This document shows, in pieces, positions 55,294 to 64,000 of a DNA stretch of 64,000 bases. Numbering within the stretch: position 1 is the stretch's first letter; each line of letters starts with the position of its first letter. The DNA comes from Tatumella morbirosei (lineage in GTDB: Bacteria > Pseudomonadota > Gammaproteobacteria > Enterobacterales > Enterobacteriaceae). Below the pieces are notes generated by a model. The model was not told the DNA's origin, ran no database searches, and was given only the letters and a program-made list of their open reading frames with translations. The stretch covers positions 744,001 to 808,000 of the forward strand of contig NZ_JPKR02000003.1 in assembly GCF_000757425.2 (NCBI RefSeq). Reading direction: 5' to 3'. Position numbers and translations under genes: made by a program.

Positions 55294-56643
55294 ATGAAAG
55301 CTATTAAAGGTATCATCGCTGTCATACTGGTGTTGGCCATTATCCTGCTGGCTTACGCTCTGTGGCCAACAAAAACAGCATCGCTGTCGCCGTTACCTGC
55401 TGATAACAGTCCACAGATGGCGTCACTTATCAGCCAGGGTCAGTATCTGGCGACTGCAGGTGACTGTGCGGCCTGCCACACTCAGCCTGGCGGTAAAACG
55501 CTGGCCGGAGGACTGCCGATTCACAGCCCTATCGGCGTTATTTACACCACCAATATCACCCCGGACAAACAGACGGGAATAGGTAATTACTCGCTGGATG
55601 ATTTTGAACGCGCGGTTCGTCACGGCATCTTGCCTAATGGCGATACCCTGTATCCGGCCATGCCTTATCCGTCCTACTCAAAAATCAGCGATGATGATGT
55701 CCGAGCCTTGTATGCCTGGTTTATGCATGGGGTTAAACCGGTCAGCCAGCAGAACCGTGCGAGCGATATTCCATGGCCGCTCTCTATGCGTCTGCCACTG
55801 GCCGTGTGGCGGAAAATGTTTGCACCGGATCCGGCTGATACAGGCTTTACAGCAGATAAGTACCAGAGTGCCAGCCTGGCTCGCGGCGCTTATCTGGTTC
55901 AGGGGCTGGGGCATTGCGGTACCTGTCATACGCCTCGCGCCAGTACTTTGCAGGAAAAAGCGCTGGATGATTCCGGTAAACAGTATCTCGCTGGTGGACA
56001 GGTGATTGATGGCTGGCTGGCGGTAAATCTGCGCGGTGATAAAGCCGACGGGCTGGGTAACTGGACGGAACAGGATATTATCGACACCCTGCGTACCGGA
56101 CATAACACCCGCCATACTGTCGTGGGTCAGCCAATGGCCGAGGTTGTGGCGAAAAGCACCAGCAAAATGAGTGATGCTGATTTGGCGGCTATAGCGGCTT
56201 ACATCAAATCACTGCCAGCGGGTCAGGAATCGAAGTCATCGTACACGGAATCATCACAAACAGCGGACATGCTGGCCCGTGGTGAGAACCCTACCCCGGG
56301 TGCGCAACTGTATGTAGATAACTGTTCGGCCTGCCACCAGACCAGTGGTAAAGGTGTTAAAAATGTCTTCCCTGCGATGGCCGATAATCCGACAGTGCTG
56401 GCTGACAATCCGGTGTCCGTGATTCATCTGATTCTGGACGGCAGCCGCCTGCCTGCAACACCAGAGGCTCCGTCAGCACTGGCTATGCCTGGTTTCGGCT
56501 GGCGTTTATCGGATAAACAGGTCGCCGATTTAAGTAACTTTATCCGCAATAGTTGGGGTAATAAGGCACCAGAAGTCACCGAACAGCAGGTAAAACAGGT
56601 TCGGGCAGATTATCCGCCAAAAGGTGAAAATAAGGATCCGTAA
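55294..56643 (+). CDS. Tri-haem cytochrome c subunit of the membrane dehydrogenase
   Basis: 449 residues. One N-terminal membrane helix (IIAVILVLAIILLAYALWPT) anchors it; three haem c motifs follow: CAACHT, CGTCHT and CSACHQ, in three cytochrome c domains with distal Met residues. It passes electrons from the flavoprotein to ubiquinone in the membrane. It is the third gene of the operon, ending 55 nt before a strong hairpin. Confidence 0.93.
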   Translation: MKAIKGIIAVILVLAIILLAYALWPTKTASLSPLPADNSPQMASLISQGQYLATAGDCAACHTQPGGKTLAGGLPIHSPIGVIYTTNITPDKQTGIGNYSLDDFERAVRHGILPNGDTLYPAMPYPSYSKISDDDVRALYAWFMHGVKPVSQQNRASDIPWPLSMRLPLAVWRKMFAPDPADTGFTADKYQSASLARGAYLVQGLGHCGTCHTPRASTLQEKALDDSGKQYLAGGQVIDGWLAVNLRGDKADGLGNWTEQDIIDTLRTGHNTRHTVVGQPMAEVVAKSTSKMSDADLAAIAAYIKSLPAGQESKSSYTESSQTADMLARGENPTPGAQLYVDNCSACHQTSGKGVKNVFPAMADNPTVLADNPVSVIHLILDGSRLPATPEAPSALAMPGFGWRLSDKQVADLSNFIRNSWGNKAPEVTEQQVKQVRADYPPKGENKDP

Positions 56644-56697
56644 ATAATAAAATTAGGGAAGTAATATTTTCATGGAAGAAGCCTGAGTGATAAATAC

Positions 56698-56732
56698 AAC
56701 CCGCCGGCCCCACCTTCGATGGCCGGCGGGTT
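56698..56732 (+). terminator. Hairpin after the dehydrogenase operon
   Basis: Perfect 12-bp stem AACCCGCCGGCC / GGCCGGCGGGTT with an 11-nt loop, 55 nt past the cytochrome stop. The T-tract is weak (TTCAGTCTT). Confidence 0.7.
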
Positions 56733-56927
56733 CAGTCTTAAACGATAATAGTTTCGGCATATTCCAAATTGCACGGATAAAATCTAAGCCATATCAAACA
56801 ACGACGTATTCACTGAATATGCACAACAAACACAGCACAAGCGAGTCACCTGCCTGATTGTTCACTGCGTGCTCATACTCATAGTCTGAAGTCTCTTACC
56901 CGGTCTTTTATCAATACTAAACAGGGC
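56733..56927. other. Intergenic region before convergent hutG
   Basis: About 200 bp, AT-rich; nothing recognisable apart from the neighbouring terminator. Confidence 0.3.
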
Positions 56928-57728
56928 TTATGACGCAAATTCAATTGCAGCATCAATCATTCTTTTTAGACTGTTTTGTAAAAAAACAGCCTTTTTTTCA
57001 TCCCAGTACCAGGGCGGTATTTCCTGCATATAAGAGCTCTGTGTCAGCTCCATTTGCAGTGTATGGGTACCAAGGTCTGGTTGAGCATAATGCCTGGTAT
57101 TATACCCTCCCTTATACCGACCATTACTCACAACTGTCAGTGGTGGGCTTTGACTAGCGATATTAAAAATTTTTTGCTGAAGATCAAAATGGCAACTTAA
57201 GCCATCATTTGTCCCTATATTGATATCAGGGAGTTTACCTGAGAAAAACTGCGGTAGTTCGGATCGAATCGAATGAGCATCCCACATTACAACCGTAGAG
57301 AATTCTTCACGCATTTCAGTTAGCGTATTCTGCAATTTATTGTGCCAGGGCTGCCAATATTTCTCGCGTCGGTCAGCAATTTCACCAGCATCAGGATTGT
57401 TACCCTTAGTGTAAACAGCACCGCCATCAAACCTGTTGACGAAGCACAGACCGGTCGTGACTTGTCCGGGATACAGGGATATATCATCAGGCGGGCGATT
57501 TAAATCTACGACATACCGTGACCATTTTGCCTGTAAAATTGAAGCGCCAGACTCGCGGGCAAAAGCATACAATTTTTCAATATGCCAGTCGGTATCCGGT
57601 ACAGAACGAGCTTTATGCGTCATACGTTCTGCAATATATTCCGGAATCACAGTGCCAGTATGGGGCATAGTAATAAGCAACGGTTTATTACCTTGATGGA
57701 AAATATAATGTTCAGTCTCTGACATCAT
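56928..57728 (-). CDS. hutG: N-formylglutamate deformylase
   Basis: 266 residues. It is the HutG/FGase type that hydrolyses N-formylglutamate to formate and glutamate. Family blocks include LLITMPHTGTVIPEYIAERM, DTDWHIEKLYAFARESGASI, SRYVVDLNRPPDDISLYPGQ, TGLCFVNRFDGGAVY and VVMWDAHSIRSELPQFFSGK. It is the last gene of the leftward iclR-ABC-hutF-hutG operon and its start overlaps the hutF stop by 4 bp. Together with HutF it completes the two-step branch of histidine breakdown used by Pseudomonas. Confidence 0.92.
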   Translation of the reverse strand: MMSETEHYIFHQGNKPLLITMPHTGTVIPEYIAERMTHKARSVPDTDWHIEKLYAFARESGASILQAKWSRYVVDLNRPPDDISLYPGQVTTGLCFVNRFDGGAVYTKGNNPDAGEIADRREKYWQPWHNKLQNTLTEMREEFSTVVMWDAHSIRSELPQFFSGKLPDINIGTNDGLSCHFDLQQKIFNIASQSPPLTVVSNGRYKGGYNTRHYAQPDLGTHTLQMELTQSSYMQEIPPWYWDEKKAVFLQNSLKRMIDAAIEFAS

Positions 57729-59137
57729 GACTCCTGCAGGTATGTATCAATAATTTTCTGTCTGATGAGTGCCACTCTGCCAGAATTTTTCAGAAATTTT
57801 GTATCTGATACGTCATAGCGGATTACACCACCAGCCCAGACACGGCGGATAGCGGTTTGTCTGGAGCTGGCAAAAATATGAGCAGCTAACACTGAATGCT
57901 CAGGCAAACCCGCCAGTATTGGATGGCTGGTATCCAGTTCAATAAAATCCGCTAACTGGCCAGGTTTTATACCATCAACTGCCCTTCCGGTAGCCTTAGC
58001 GCCACCCTGTAACGCCTGACGGTACAGGAAACTTGCTACATCTGGTTGGTTCTCGTCACAGCAAATATTACGTTGTTGATGGAGCAAACGCTGCGAATAC
58101 TCCAGTTGCTGTAATTCTTCCGCAGCATTCACAATGATATTGCTGTCAGATCCAATACCCCATTTCCCGTGGTGACTTTGCCATTGGCGGAAATCAAAAG
58201 TACCGTCTCCGAGATTGGCTTCAGTTGTCGGGCATAATCCCACCACAGCCCCGCTATCTGCAACTCTGCGATACTCCTGGTCGTCCATATGCGTGGCATG
58301 AATCAGGCACCAGCGATGATCTACCGAAAAATTATCTAGTAGCCATTGCACTGGCCTTTTACCACTCCATGACAGGCAATCATCAACTTCTTTCTGTTGC
58401 TCAGACACATGAATATGAACAGGTGCAGAATCATCTACCGAAAAGACATGAGAAAGCACCTCGTGCAGTTGTTCTGGTAATACTGCACGAAGTGAATGTG
58501 GAGCCAGGCCAAGTTTCACCCCATTATCACTGCACAATGTATACAGTTGATCCCAAAAGCTTAAAAATGCCGTGAGGTTGTGAATAAAACGCTGTTGGTG
58601 TTTTTCAGGAGGCTTGCCGCCAAATCCACTGGCCTGGTAGAGAACCGGTAAAAGGGTCATCCCTATCCCGGTCTTCTTAGCAGCCTGTAACAGCGCTGTG
58701 CTCATGGCAATTGCATCCGGATAAGGAGTGCCATCAGGCTGGTGGTGGACATAATGGAACTCGCATACTGAGGTATACCCTGCAGCCAGCATTTCGCGGT
58801 AAAGCTGTGTAGCGATGTCTTCTAACTGTTCAGGGGTAATTTGTTGGGCAAACTGATACATCAGTTTACGCCAGCTCCAGAAACTATCTGATGGGTGTTG
58901 ACGGTATTCCGTCAAACCGCAAAAGATCCGCTGAAATGCATGAGAGTGCAGATTGGGCATACCAGGCAATAACCAGTCGACAGACAAAGTTTCATCGGTC
59001 GGCAAAACGCAGGTTTGTACCTGGGTAATGTAACCATTCTTATCCCAACTCACCAGAACATCACGTTGCCAGCCGTTTTCTATCCAAGCGTGTCGGGCAA
59101 ATATAGTATGAGGACTCATGTAAAAATTCTCAGTCAT
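57725..59137 (-). CDS. hutF: Formimidoylglutamate deiminase
   Basis: 470 residues from the first ATG; a start at the seventh codon (59119) is possible. It belongs to the amidohydrolase superfamily: the metal-binding HSH is in MPNLHSHAFQRIF, with GLAPHSLRAV, PVHIHVSEQQKEVDDCL, WCLIHATHMDD and GIGSDSNIIVNAAEELQQLE later. It removes the imino group of N-formimino-L-glutamate as ammonia, giving N-formylglutamate for HutG. The ABC ATPase stop is 3 nt upstream. Confidence 0.93.
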   Translation of the reverse strand: MTENFYMSPHTIFARHAWIENGWQRDVLVSWDKNGYITQVQTCVLPTDETLSVDWLLPGMPNLHSHAFQRIFCGLTEYRQHPSDSFWSWRKLMYQFAQQITPEQLEDIATQLYREMLAAGYTSVCEFHYVHHQPDGTPYPDAIAMSTALLQAAKKTGIGMTLLPVLYQASGFGGKPPEKHQQRFIHNLTAFLSFWDQLYTLCSDNGVKLGLAPHSLRAVLPEQLHEVLSHVFSVDDSAPVHIHVSEQQKEVDDCLSWSGKRPVQWLLDNFSVDHRWCLIHATHMDDQEYRRVADSGAVVGLCPTTEANLGDGTFDFRQWQSHHGKWGIGSDSNIIVNAAEELQQLEYSQRLLHQQRNICCDENQPDVASFLYRQALQGGAKATGRAVDGIKPGQLADFIELDTSHPILAGLPEHSVLAAHIFASSRQTAIRRVWAGGVIRYDVSDTKFLKNSGRVALIRQKIIDTYLQES

Positions 59138-59140
59138 TGA

Positions 59141-59917
59141 CTATTGGCGTGTTAATACAGCATTTAAAAATTGCCGGGTACGTTCGCTTTTCGGCTGATT
59201 AAAAATTTGCTCCGGAGGACCTGCTTCTACAATTCCACCGCCATCCATGACCACGACAACATCTGCAACTTCACGGGCAAAACCCATTTCATGGGTCACT
59301 ACCATCATGGTCATCCCCTCGCTGGCGAGCATTTTCATTACCTGGAGAACTTCACCAACCAGTTCAGGATCTAAAGCTGAGGTAGGCTCATCGAACAGCA
59401 TTACACTGGGCGACATTGCCAGCGCGCGACTGATGGCGACCCGTTGTTTCTGTCCCCCCGAAAGGTTACCTGGCATCGCGTGAGCTTTAGATTCCAGACC
59501 CACCTTTTTCAGGATCTGCATAGCCTGACGATGTGCCATAGATTTCTCAAGCCTGTGAAGCAACACCGGAGCTACGCACAGATTTTCCAGAACCGATAAA
59601 TGGGGAAACAAATTAAAAGACTGAAAAACCATACCCACATCTTTCCGCAGTTCATTGAGTTGTTTTTCCGGAAGCGACTTACCATCACTGATTAACGATT
59701 TACCACACAGGGTAATATCCCCTTTTTCTGGTAGTTCCAGGCCGTTACAGCAGCGTAAAAAGGTACTTTTCCCTGAGCCACTCGGGCCAATGATGACGAT
59801 GACCTGTCCCGGGAAAACTTCAAAATCAATGCCCTTTAACACCACATTGTTTCCAAAGCTTTTATGCAGTCCACGAATTGAGATTTGCGGCTTAGTGCCG
59901 GCCTCTGCGGTTTGCAT
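59141..59917 (-). CDS. Polar amino acid ABC transporter ATPase
   Basis: 258 residues in the HisP/GlnQ family. Walker A is GPSGSGKST, the signature [15 protein letters not shown], Walker [16 protein letters not shown] and the H-loop [20 protein letters not shown]. It is coupled to a permease gene sharing one base and to hutF 3 nt later. It probably drives uptake of formiminoglutamate or a similar acidic amino acid. Confidence 0.93.
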   Translation of the reverse strand: MQTAEAGTKPQISIRGLHKSFGNNVVLKGIDFEVFPGQVIVIIGPSGSGKSTFLRCCNGLELPEKGDITLCGKSLISDGKSLPEKQLNELRKDVGMVFQSFNLFPHLSVLENLCVAPVLLHRLEKSMAHRQAMQILKKVGLESKAHAMPGNLSGGQKQRVAISRALAMSPSVMLFDEPTSALDPELVGEVLQVMKMLASEGMTMMVVTHEMGFAREVADVVVVMDGGGIVEAGPPEQIFNQPKSERTRQFLNAVLTRQ

Positions 59918-60588
59918 TATTGTATTCCTCTCAACTGATGACGTTTTTCAAAATGGCGTAGAATTAACACCGTAATACCCGTCAGAACAAAGTAGATCGC
60001 AGCAATGACCAGGTAGGTTTCAAGGTCACGGTAGGTATTACTGATAATGGTATTTCCTTGCTGCATCACATCATGAATAGTAATCAAAGAGACAAGTGCG
60101 GAATTTTTAATCAATGCAATAAATTCGTTACCTAAAGGAGGTAACATACGCACCAGTGCCTGGGGAAGAATGATCTTGACCATCGCCTGCCTGGCTGACA
60201 TTCCAAGTGATCGTGCTGCTTCGGATTGCCCTCTGTCTACTGAAGTAATCGCTCCCCTGACAATCTCAGAAATATAGGCAGCGGAATACAGCCCTAACCC
60301 AATAACACCACAGAAAAAAGAAGGAAGTAGCAGGCCAAACCGGGGAAGACCGTAATACCATATAAATAATTGCACCAGCAGTGGAGTTCCACGTAATAAC
60401 GCGACATAAGCACTGGCGATGCCGTAAATAAATTTACTCTGTGGATTAATTCTGGCTATTCCAATTACCAGTCCCAGTAAACAGCCCAGCACTAATGCGC
60501 AAAGTGTAATTTCTACCGTCACCAGGGTTCCTGCCAGCAGAGCATCACTGCTGGCAAATACCGGTGCAAAATTTAAATCCAGAGCCAT
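59917..60588 (-). CDS. Polar amino acid ABC transporter permease
   Basis: 223 residues of the HisM/GlnP family. The EAA loop is [20 protein letters not shown], and [20 protein letters not shown] and [19 protein letters not shown] are typical of these inner-membrane subunits. Only one permease gene is present, so it would work as a homodimer. It starts 24 nt after the binding-protein gene. Confidence 0.92.
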   Translation of the reverse strand: MALDLNFAPVFASSDALLAGTLVTVEITLCALVLGCLLGLVIGIARINPQSKFIYGIASAYVALLRGTPLLVQLFIWYYGLPRFGLLLPSFFCGVIGLGLYSAAYISEIVRGAITSVDRGQSEAARSLGMSARQAMVKIILPQALVRMLPPLGNEFIALIKNSALVSLITIHDVMQQGNTIISNTYRDLETYLVIAAIYFVLTGITVLILRHFEKRHQLRGIQ

Positions 60589-60612
60589 GAAACCTCCATT
60601 CGAGTACTTAAG

Positions 60613-61365
60613 TTACTTCGGTGAGTGAGGGAACCACTTATCCACCAGTTTTTGATACGTCCCGTCAGCTTTCAGCTGATCCAACGCCTGATTCATATCA
60701 GATACCAGTGAGGTTTCATCTTTGCGGACCGCAATACCATATTCTTCACTCGTCAGAGGTTCAGGCAAAACTTTGACTCCTCCACGGGTACGGGCATACT
60801 GAAAGGCCGCAGGTTTACCGGTAACCGCTGCATCAGCACGTCCGATACTCACCAGATTGAACATTTGCTCATTTTTTTCGACCTGGATCTCATTGGCTTG
60901 CGGAATATGTGTTTTCAGCCACTCAACCGACTTGGTTCCTGTTTGCACACTCACCTTTTTTCCTTTCAGATCAGCAGCACTATTAATGCTGTTATTTCCG
61001 TCCTTCACCAGTACCACCAACCCTCCAGCCAGATAGGGTTGAGTAAAATTAACCACCTTCTGACGTTCGGGAGTGATGTAAATCGCTGAGACAGCAATAT
61101 CAGCCCTTCCAGCAACCAAACTTGGGATCAGCCCCTTAAAATCGACGTTGGTCCACTGTACTTTCCGCCCCAGTTTCGCACCGATGGCATTCACCAACTC
61201 AATATCAAAGCCAGTCATTTTTTGGTTACTGACATATTCCATCGGAGGAAAAGTGGCATCAGTGACAGCATTAATTGCCCCACCTGCCGCTAAGGCTGTG
61301 ACAGAACAACTCAGAAGACTCATAGCAAGAAAAGCATGTTTAACTTTATGTTTAATTAATGACAT
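60613..61365 (-). CDS. Polar amino acid ABC transporter substrate-binding protein
   Basis: 250 residues with a signal peptide (MSLIKHKVKHAFLAMSLLSC and on to ALAAGG). The SBP_bac_3 pattern is clear: FPPMEYVSNQKMTGFDIELV, VDFKGLIPSLVAGRADIAVS, YITPERQKVVNFTQPYLAGG and GKKVSVQTGTKSVEWL. The ligand pocket arginine expected for amino acids lies in the GRADIA segment. It follows iclR by 24 nt in the same operon as hutF and hutG, so formiminoglutamate is the proposed ligand. Confidence 0.92.
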   Translation of the reverse strand: MSLIKHKVKHAFLAMSLLSCSVTALAAGGAINAVTDATFPPMEYVSNQKMTGFDIELVNAIGAKLGRKVQWTNVDFKGLIPSLVAGRADIAVSAIYITPERQKVVNFTQPYLAGGLVVLVKDGNNSINSAADLKGKKVSVQTGTKSVEWLKTHIPQANEIQVEKNEQMFNLVSIGRADAAVTGKPAAFQYARTRGGVKVLPEPLTSEEYGIAVRKDETSLVSDMNQALDQLKADGTYQKLVDKWFPHSPK

Positions 61366-61389
61366 AGGCTCACTCTCCGGTTTAAATGA

Positions 61390-62181
61390 TTAAGAAGAAC
61401 TAATGGCGGTTGACTGATTAAAGGTTTCATCCAGACTACGATGTATTTTCTTCGCGGCATTCAAAGTGAACTCAATGAGTCCCTGAATATTATTCTCAGC
61501 ACGAAATACCGGAGCCATCAGGCTCAATGCCCCTAATAACTGCCTGTCAGGGGAAAAAACTGGCACGCTAACGCCCCAAACGCCTTCATCAACTTCACTT
61601 TCACTACAGGAGTAACCCTGTCGAAAAATCGCTGTTAATTCCTGTTGGCGATCAGCACGTTCAGAAAGGGTTTTGTAATGCGTTTTAAGGATAATTTGGC
61701 TGACAGAAACAGGTAAATGTGCAAGCAGGCACTTAGCCGTAGCACCACGATGAAGAGGGAGACTCCGTCCTTTTTCAAACGAGCAACGTAAAGACTGACG
61801 AGGTTCCAGCATACTGATGCATACGGCTTCCTGTTGCATTGCGACGGTAATGGCAACAGTTTCCTGAGTATTCTCTCGTAGCCAGTGCATCGCTGCGCTG
61901 GCATGCTGCGAAAGAAGTGCAACCGAATCAAAGTTCAGGGCCATCTGCAGGCTAGCCGGACCCGGCGCATATAATGCCCCGGTTTCCATCACAAACCCCC
62001 ATCGCCGCAACGCTGCCAGTAAGCGGTACACCGTACTTTTGTTTAACCCTGAGGAGACAATGAGTTCACTGGCACTGACTGGGCGACCATATCCGGCAAT
62101 GATGCGCAAAATCATTAATACCCTTTCCGCGGATGGAACATTCAGCGAAGGATCTGGGTGGTTTTGCTCCGACATACTCAT
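61390..62181 (-). CDS. IclR-family regulator of the hutFG operon
   Basis: 263 residues. The HTH is VSASELIVSSGLNKSTVYRL, followed by the IclR ligand domain (LHRGATAKCLLAHLPVSVSQ, VDEGVWGVSVPVFSPDRQLL, GALSLMAPVFRAEN). It is the first gene of the operon, so it is probably self-regulated. It replaces the HutC repressor (GntR family) that normally governs hut genes. A sigma-54 promoter lies 39 nt upstream of the ATG. Confidence 0.92.
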   Translation of the reverse strand: MSMSEQNHPDPSLNVPSAERVLMILRIIAGYGRPVSASELIVSSGLNKSTVYRLLAALRRWGFVMETGALYAPGPASLQMALNFDSVALLSQHASAAMHWLRENTQETVAITVAMQQEAVCISMLEPRQSLRCSFEKGRSLPLHRGATAKCLLAHLPVSVSQIILKTHYKTLSERADRQQELTAIFRQGYSCSESEVDEGVWGVSVPVFSPDRQLLGALSLMAPVFRAENNIQGLIEFTLNAAKKIHRSLDETFNQSTAISSS

Positions 62182-62219
62182 TATTTAATCACATTCTTTT
62201 CTGAGAGATAGCCATAGCC

Positions 62220-62235
62220 TGCAGAATGCGTGCCA
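62220..62235 (-). promoter_or_regulatory. Sigma-54 promoter of the iclR-ABC-hutF-hutG operon
   Basis: Leftward strand reads TGGCACGCATTCTGCA, a near-perfect -24/-12 element (GG-N10-GC). Start expected near 62209, about 28 nt before the iclR ATG. Confidence 0.85.
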
Positions 62236-62384
62236 TTTTCCAGGAATTGAATTCCCGCAATAAGGGAATGATAATAAAATCAGTAGGATAAAATATTATA
62301 AATTTCGTTTCTGCTAAAAATCACCTGAAAATAGTTTCTCAGGAACTCCCACCCTTGTTAAATAAAGCAGGTCAGATAAACTGT

Positions 62385-62401
62385 TGCACCGATGGCGGGC
62401 A
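62385..62401. promoter_or_regulatory. NtrC-like enhancer site
   Basis: TGCACCGATGGCGGGCA fits TGCAC-N7-GTGCA with one mismatch. It lies about 150 bp upstream of the sigma-54 promoter of the hutFG operon. Confidence 0.55.
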
Positions 62402-62593
62402 GCATACTGTCACTTTTGGAACAGGTGATGAAGATAAAAAACAGGAGAGCTATTAGTCTTCACTCTCCCGGTTGAAATAGCAGACATGATGAGGATGTGG
62501 AAGGTACTTATCATGGTTCAGAAAAACTGCATGACAATGGAAATTTAAAACCTCAGAGAACGACCGGATAAATTGGCTGCCTGCCGGTCAATA

Positions 62594-64000
62594 TCACGCC
62601 TGAAGCTGTCGTCGCAGATACTTGCCGGAGAAGGTTTTTGGCAGTGACTGGCGGAAATAAATTTTCCTTGGCAAGGCATGTCGGCCGCAGCGGCTGGTTA
62701 TCCGCTCCCTGATAGTTTTTTTCAGCTGTTGCTGCTCACGGGTACTCAGACTACAGGTAACGACATACACCACAATCATCTCTCCCAGCAGAGGGTGCGG
62801 TGTCCTTGTTGCAACAATTTCGGAGATTTCGGCAATACCAGCAACAGCACTCTCGACTTCAGAGGCCGACAAACGTTTACCGCCGATATTAACCACATCA
62901 TCCAGCCGCCCCTGAATAATCACCTGCTGCCCGTCCCATAAGGCACAATCATGGGTCGCATAATTCCAGCCATTATCGCGTTGCAGCCAGTAATACTGAT
63001 CATGCTGCCGGTCATCCTGCCACAATGTCAGCATGCCGCCGGGCCCCAGTGTATGGTTGACCACCAGCATGCCGGGTTCGCCGGCTGCGCAGAGGGCCCC
63101 GTTTTGCGGATTAATTACCGTGACCGACCGCGAAAACACCGGATTCAGTGCCCTTCCCTGTCCCGCCATTAACGGCCAGCCAGACTCCGTTTGCCAGTAA
63201 TGATTTTCGCACGGTACCTGTAGCTGGTCAGTCACCCAGTCGCAGGTGGCCTGGTCCAGCGGTTCTCCCGCCAGATACAGGCTGCGTAATGATGCCAGAC
63301 TGGCATGTGGCACACCCTGCTGACGTGCCAGCCGGATAGCCCCTGCAATCGTCAGCATCCGGGTAATACCCAGTTCCTCTACCATTCGCCACCAGCTTTG
63401 TCCTGGCATATTATGTTCACTGCTTTCGCACAGCACGGTGGTGGCGCCTGCCAGCAACGGGGCGTAAACGCCATAACTGTGTCCGGTCACCCAACCGATA
63501 TCTGCACTGGTGAATATAATTTCGTCGTTTTCCAGCCGGAACAGATGTTGCAGGCTGGCCAGCAGAGCAACCGCATAACCACCGGTATCACGGACAATCC
63601 CTTTCGGTTCGCCGGTGGTGCCGGAAGTAAATAACAAATGTGAAGGCGTCGATGATTCCACCCACTGACAGGGGATAATCTGCCCGTGGTAAGCCGCTAG
63701 TTGTTGTCTGAATTCCGCAGACGCGGTATCGGTCACCCGGATTTCTGGCCCCACAGAGGGAATATCCGGTAGCAGATTACGACCACGACTCTCGCTGTGA
63801 AACAACACTAACGATGGCTGGCAGGCCCGGATGCGCTGTGACAAAGCTTCACTACTGATGGTGGAATAGACCACGATATGTATTGCCGCCAGCCGGCTAC
63901 AGGCCAACATCGCGGCCACTGCCAGCGGCATTACCGGCAAAACAATCAATACCCGATCCCCCGGCCGGAGCCCCCCCTCTGACATCAGGCAGCTTAAGGC
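62594..64000 (-). CDS. AMP-forming acyl-CoA synthetase (acetate/propionate-CoA ligase type), 3' part
   Basis: At least 463 residues of the C-terminal part; the gene continues beyond the window end. The phosphate-binding loop is LLFTSGTTGEPKGIV, followed by DIGWVTGHSYGVYAPLLAGA, WQTESGWPLMAG (substrate and adenylate binding) and GRLDDVVNIGGKRLSASEVE (hinge). The C-terminal lysine for adenylation is in the SGKYLRR end. The pattern is of the Acs/PrpE group, which activates short-chain acids, yet it is rather divergent and the first 150-200 residues are not visible. It lies head-on to the hut region but shows no link to it. Confidence 0.85.
   Translation of the reverse strand, partial: ALSCLMSEGGLRPGDRVLIVLPVMPLAVAAMLACSRLAAIHIVVYSTISSEALSQRIRACQPSLVLFHSESRGRNLLPDIPSVGPEIRVTDTASAEFRQQLAAYHGQIIPCQWVESSTPSHLLFTSGTTGEPKGIVRDTGGYAVALLASLQHLFRLENDEIIFTSADIGWVTGHSYGVYAPLLAGATTVLCESSEHNMPGQSWWRMVEELGITRMLTIAGAIRLARQQGVPHASLASLRSLYLAGEPLDQATCDWVTDQLQVPCENHYWQTESGWPLMAGQGRALNPVFSRSVTVINPQNGALCAAGEPGMLVVNHTLGPGGMLTLWQDDRQHDQYYWLQRDNGWNYATHDCALWDGQQVIIQGRLDDVVNIGGKRLSASEVESAVAGIAEISEIVATRTPHPLLGEMIVVYVVTCSLSTREQQQLKKTIRERITSRCGRHALPRKIYFRQSLPKTFSGKYLRRQLQA

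Larger units (their letters stand above)
62182..62593. other. Control region of the iclR-hutFG operon
   Basis: About 410 bp between the IclR start and the end of the acyl-CoA synthetase gene. Apart from the sigma-54 promoter and NtrC-like site it has a palindrome GGAATTGAATTCC near 62252-62264, a possible IclR site. No gene seen. Confidence 0.55.

Overview
The window is from a gammaproteobacterium of the order Enterobacterales. The evidence is a tRNA-Asn(GTT) that reads like the E. coli gene, an AMP nucleosidase (amn) and a LysR regulator Nac that are close to their E. coli counterparts, and an amn...nac...asn-tRNA neighbourhood that is also found in E. coli. The membrane-bound gluconate-type dehydrogenase and the base composition would fit Erwiniaceae (Pantoea, Erwinia, Tatumella), but the genus is a guess.

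Layout. 1-1868: the end of a NicX-like ring-cleaving dioxygenase gene and an XdhC-type molybdenum hydroxylase maturation gene. 2-10 kb: core-like genes, namely a GGDEF-EAL protein, a MATE exporter, amn, an adenine-type permease with a PurR box and a long leader carrying a terminator-like hairpin, and nac with a sigma-54 promoter. 10.7-16.2 kb: a decaying island made of alcohol dehydrogenase and SDR remnants, a frameshifted MFS exporter, an intact AraC regulator, a broken aldo-keto reductase and an IS110-like remnant, ending at tRNA-Asn. 16.5-28.7 kb: a HigBA-like toxin-antitoxin pair, a LysR gene, a ThDP decarboxylase, and a catabolic cluster (NCS1 permease, aldehyde dehydrogenase, luciferase-like monooxygenase, flavin reductase with a Nudix-like tail, alpha/beta hydrolase, DUF1185 protein) with a GntR regulator.

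29-43.5 kb is the highlight: what looks like a complete N-methylglutamate pathway for methylamine. A leftward operon purU-folD-mgdABCD is followed by iclR and xre regulators. A divergent operon gmaS-mgsABC is followed by amt. A sigma-54 promoter precedes gmaS. Methylamine would be joined to glutamate (GmaS), moved to give N-methylglutamate (MgsABC) and oxidised back to glutamate (MgdABCD). The one-carbon unit would leave through tetrahydrofolate as formate (FolD, PurU).

43.5-49 kb is AT-rich: an IS3 fragment, a frameshifted MHS transporter, a stand-alone PBP2 paralogue, and a 7-bp tandem repeat of about 17 copies. 49-51.7 kb is an SsuABC-type ABC transporter. 51.8-56.7 kb is a GntR regulator with a three-subunit membrane dehydrogenase (Tat-exported small subunit, GMC flavoprotein, tri-haem cytochrome c). 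56.9-62.2 kb is one leftward operon, iclR-ABC transporter-hutF-hutG, with a sigma-54 promoter and an NtrC-like site, apparently for formiminoglutamate use. The window ends inside an acyl-CoA synthetase gene.

Taken together, three sigma-54 promoters (nac, gmaS, iclR-hutFG) suggest that much of this window is a nitrogen-scavenging region under NtrC control. All functional calls rest on reading the sequence without database searches.
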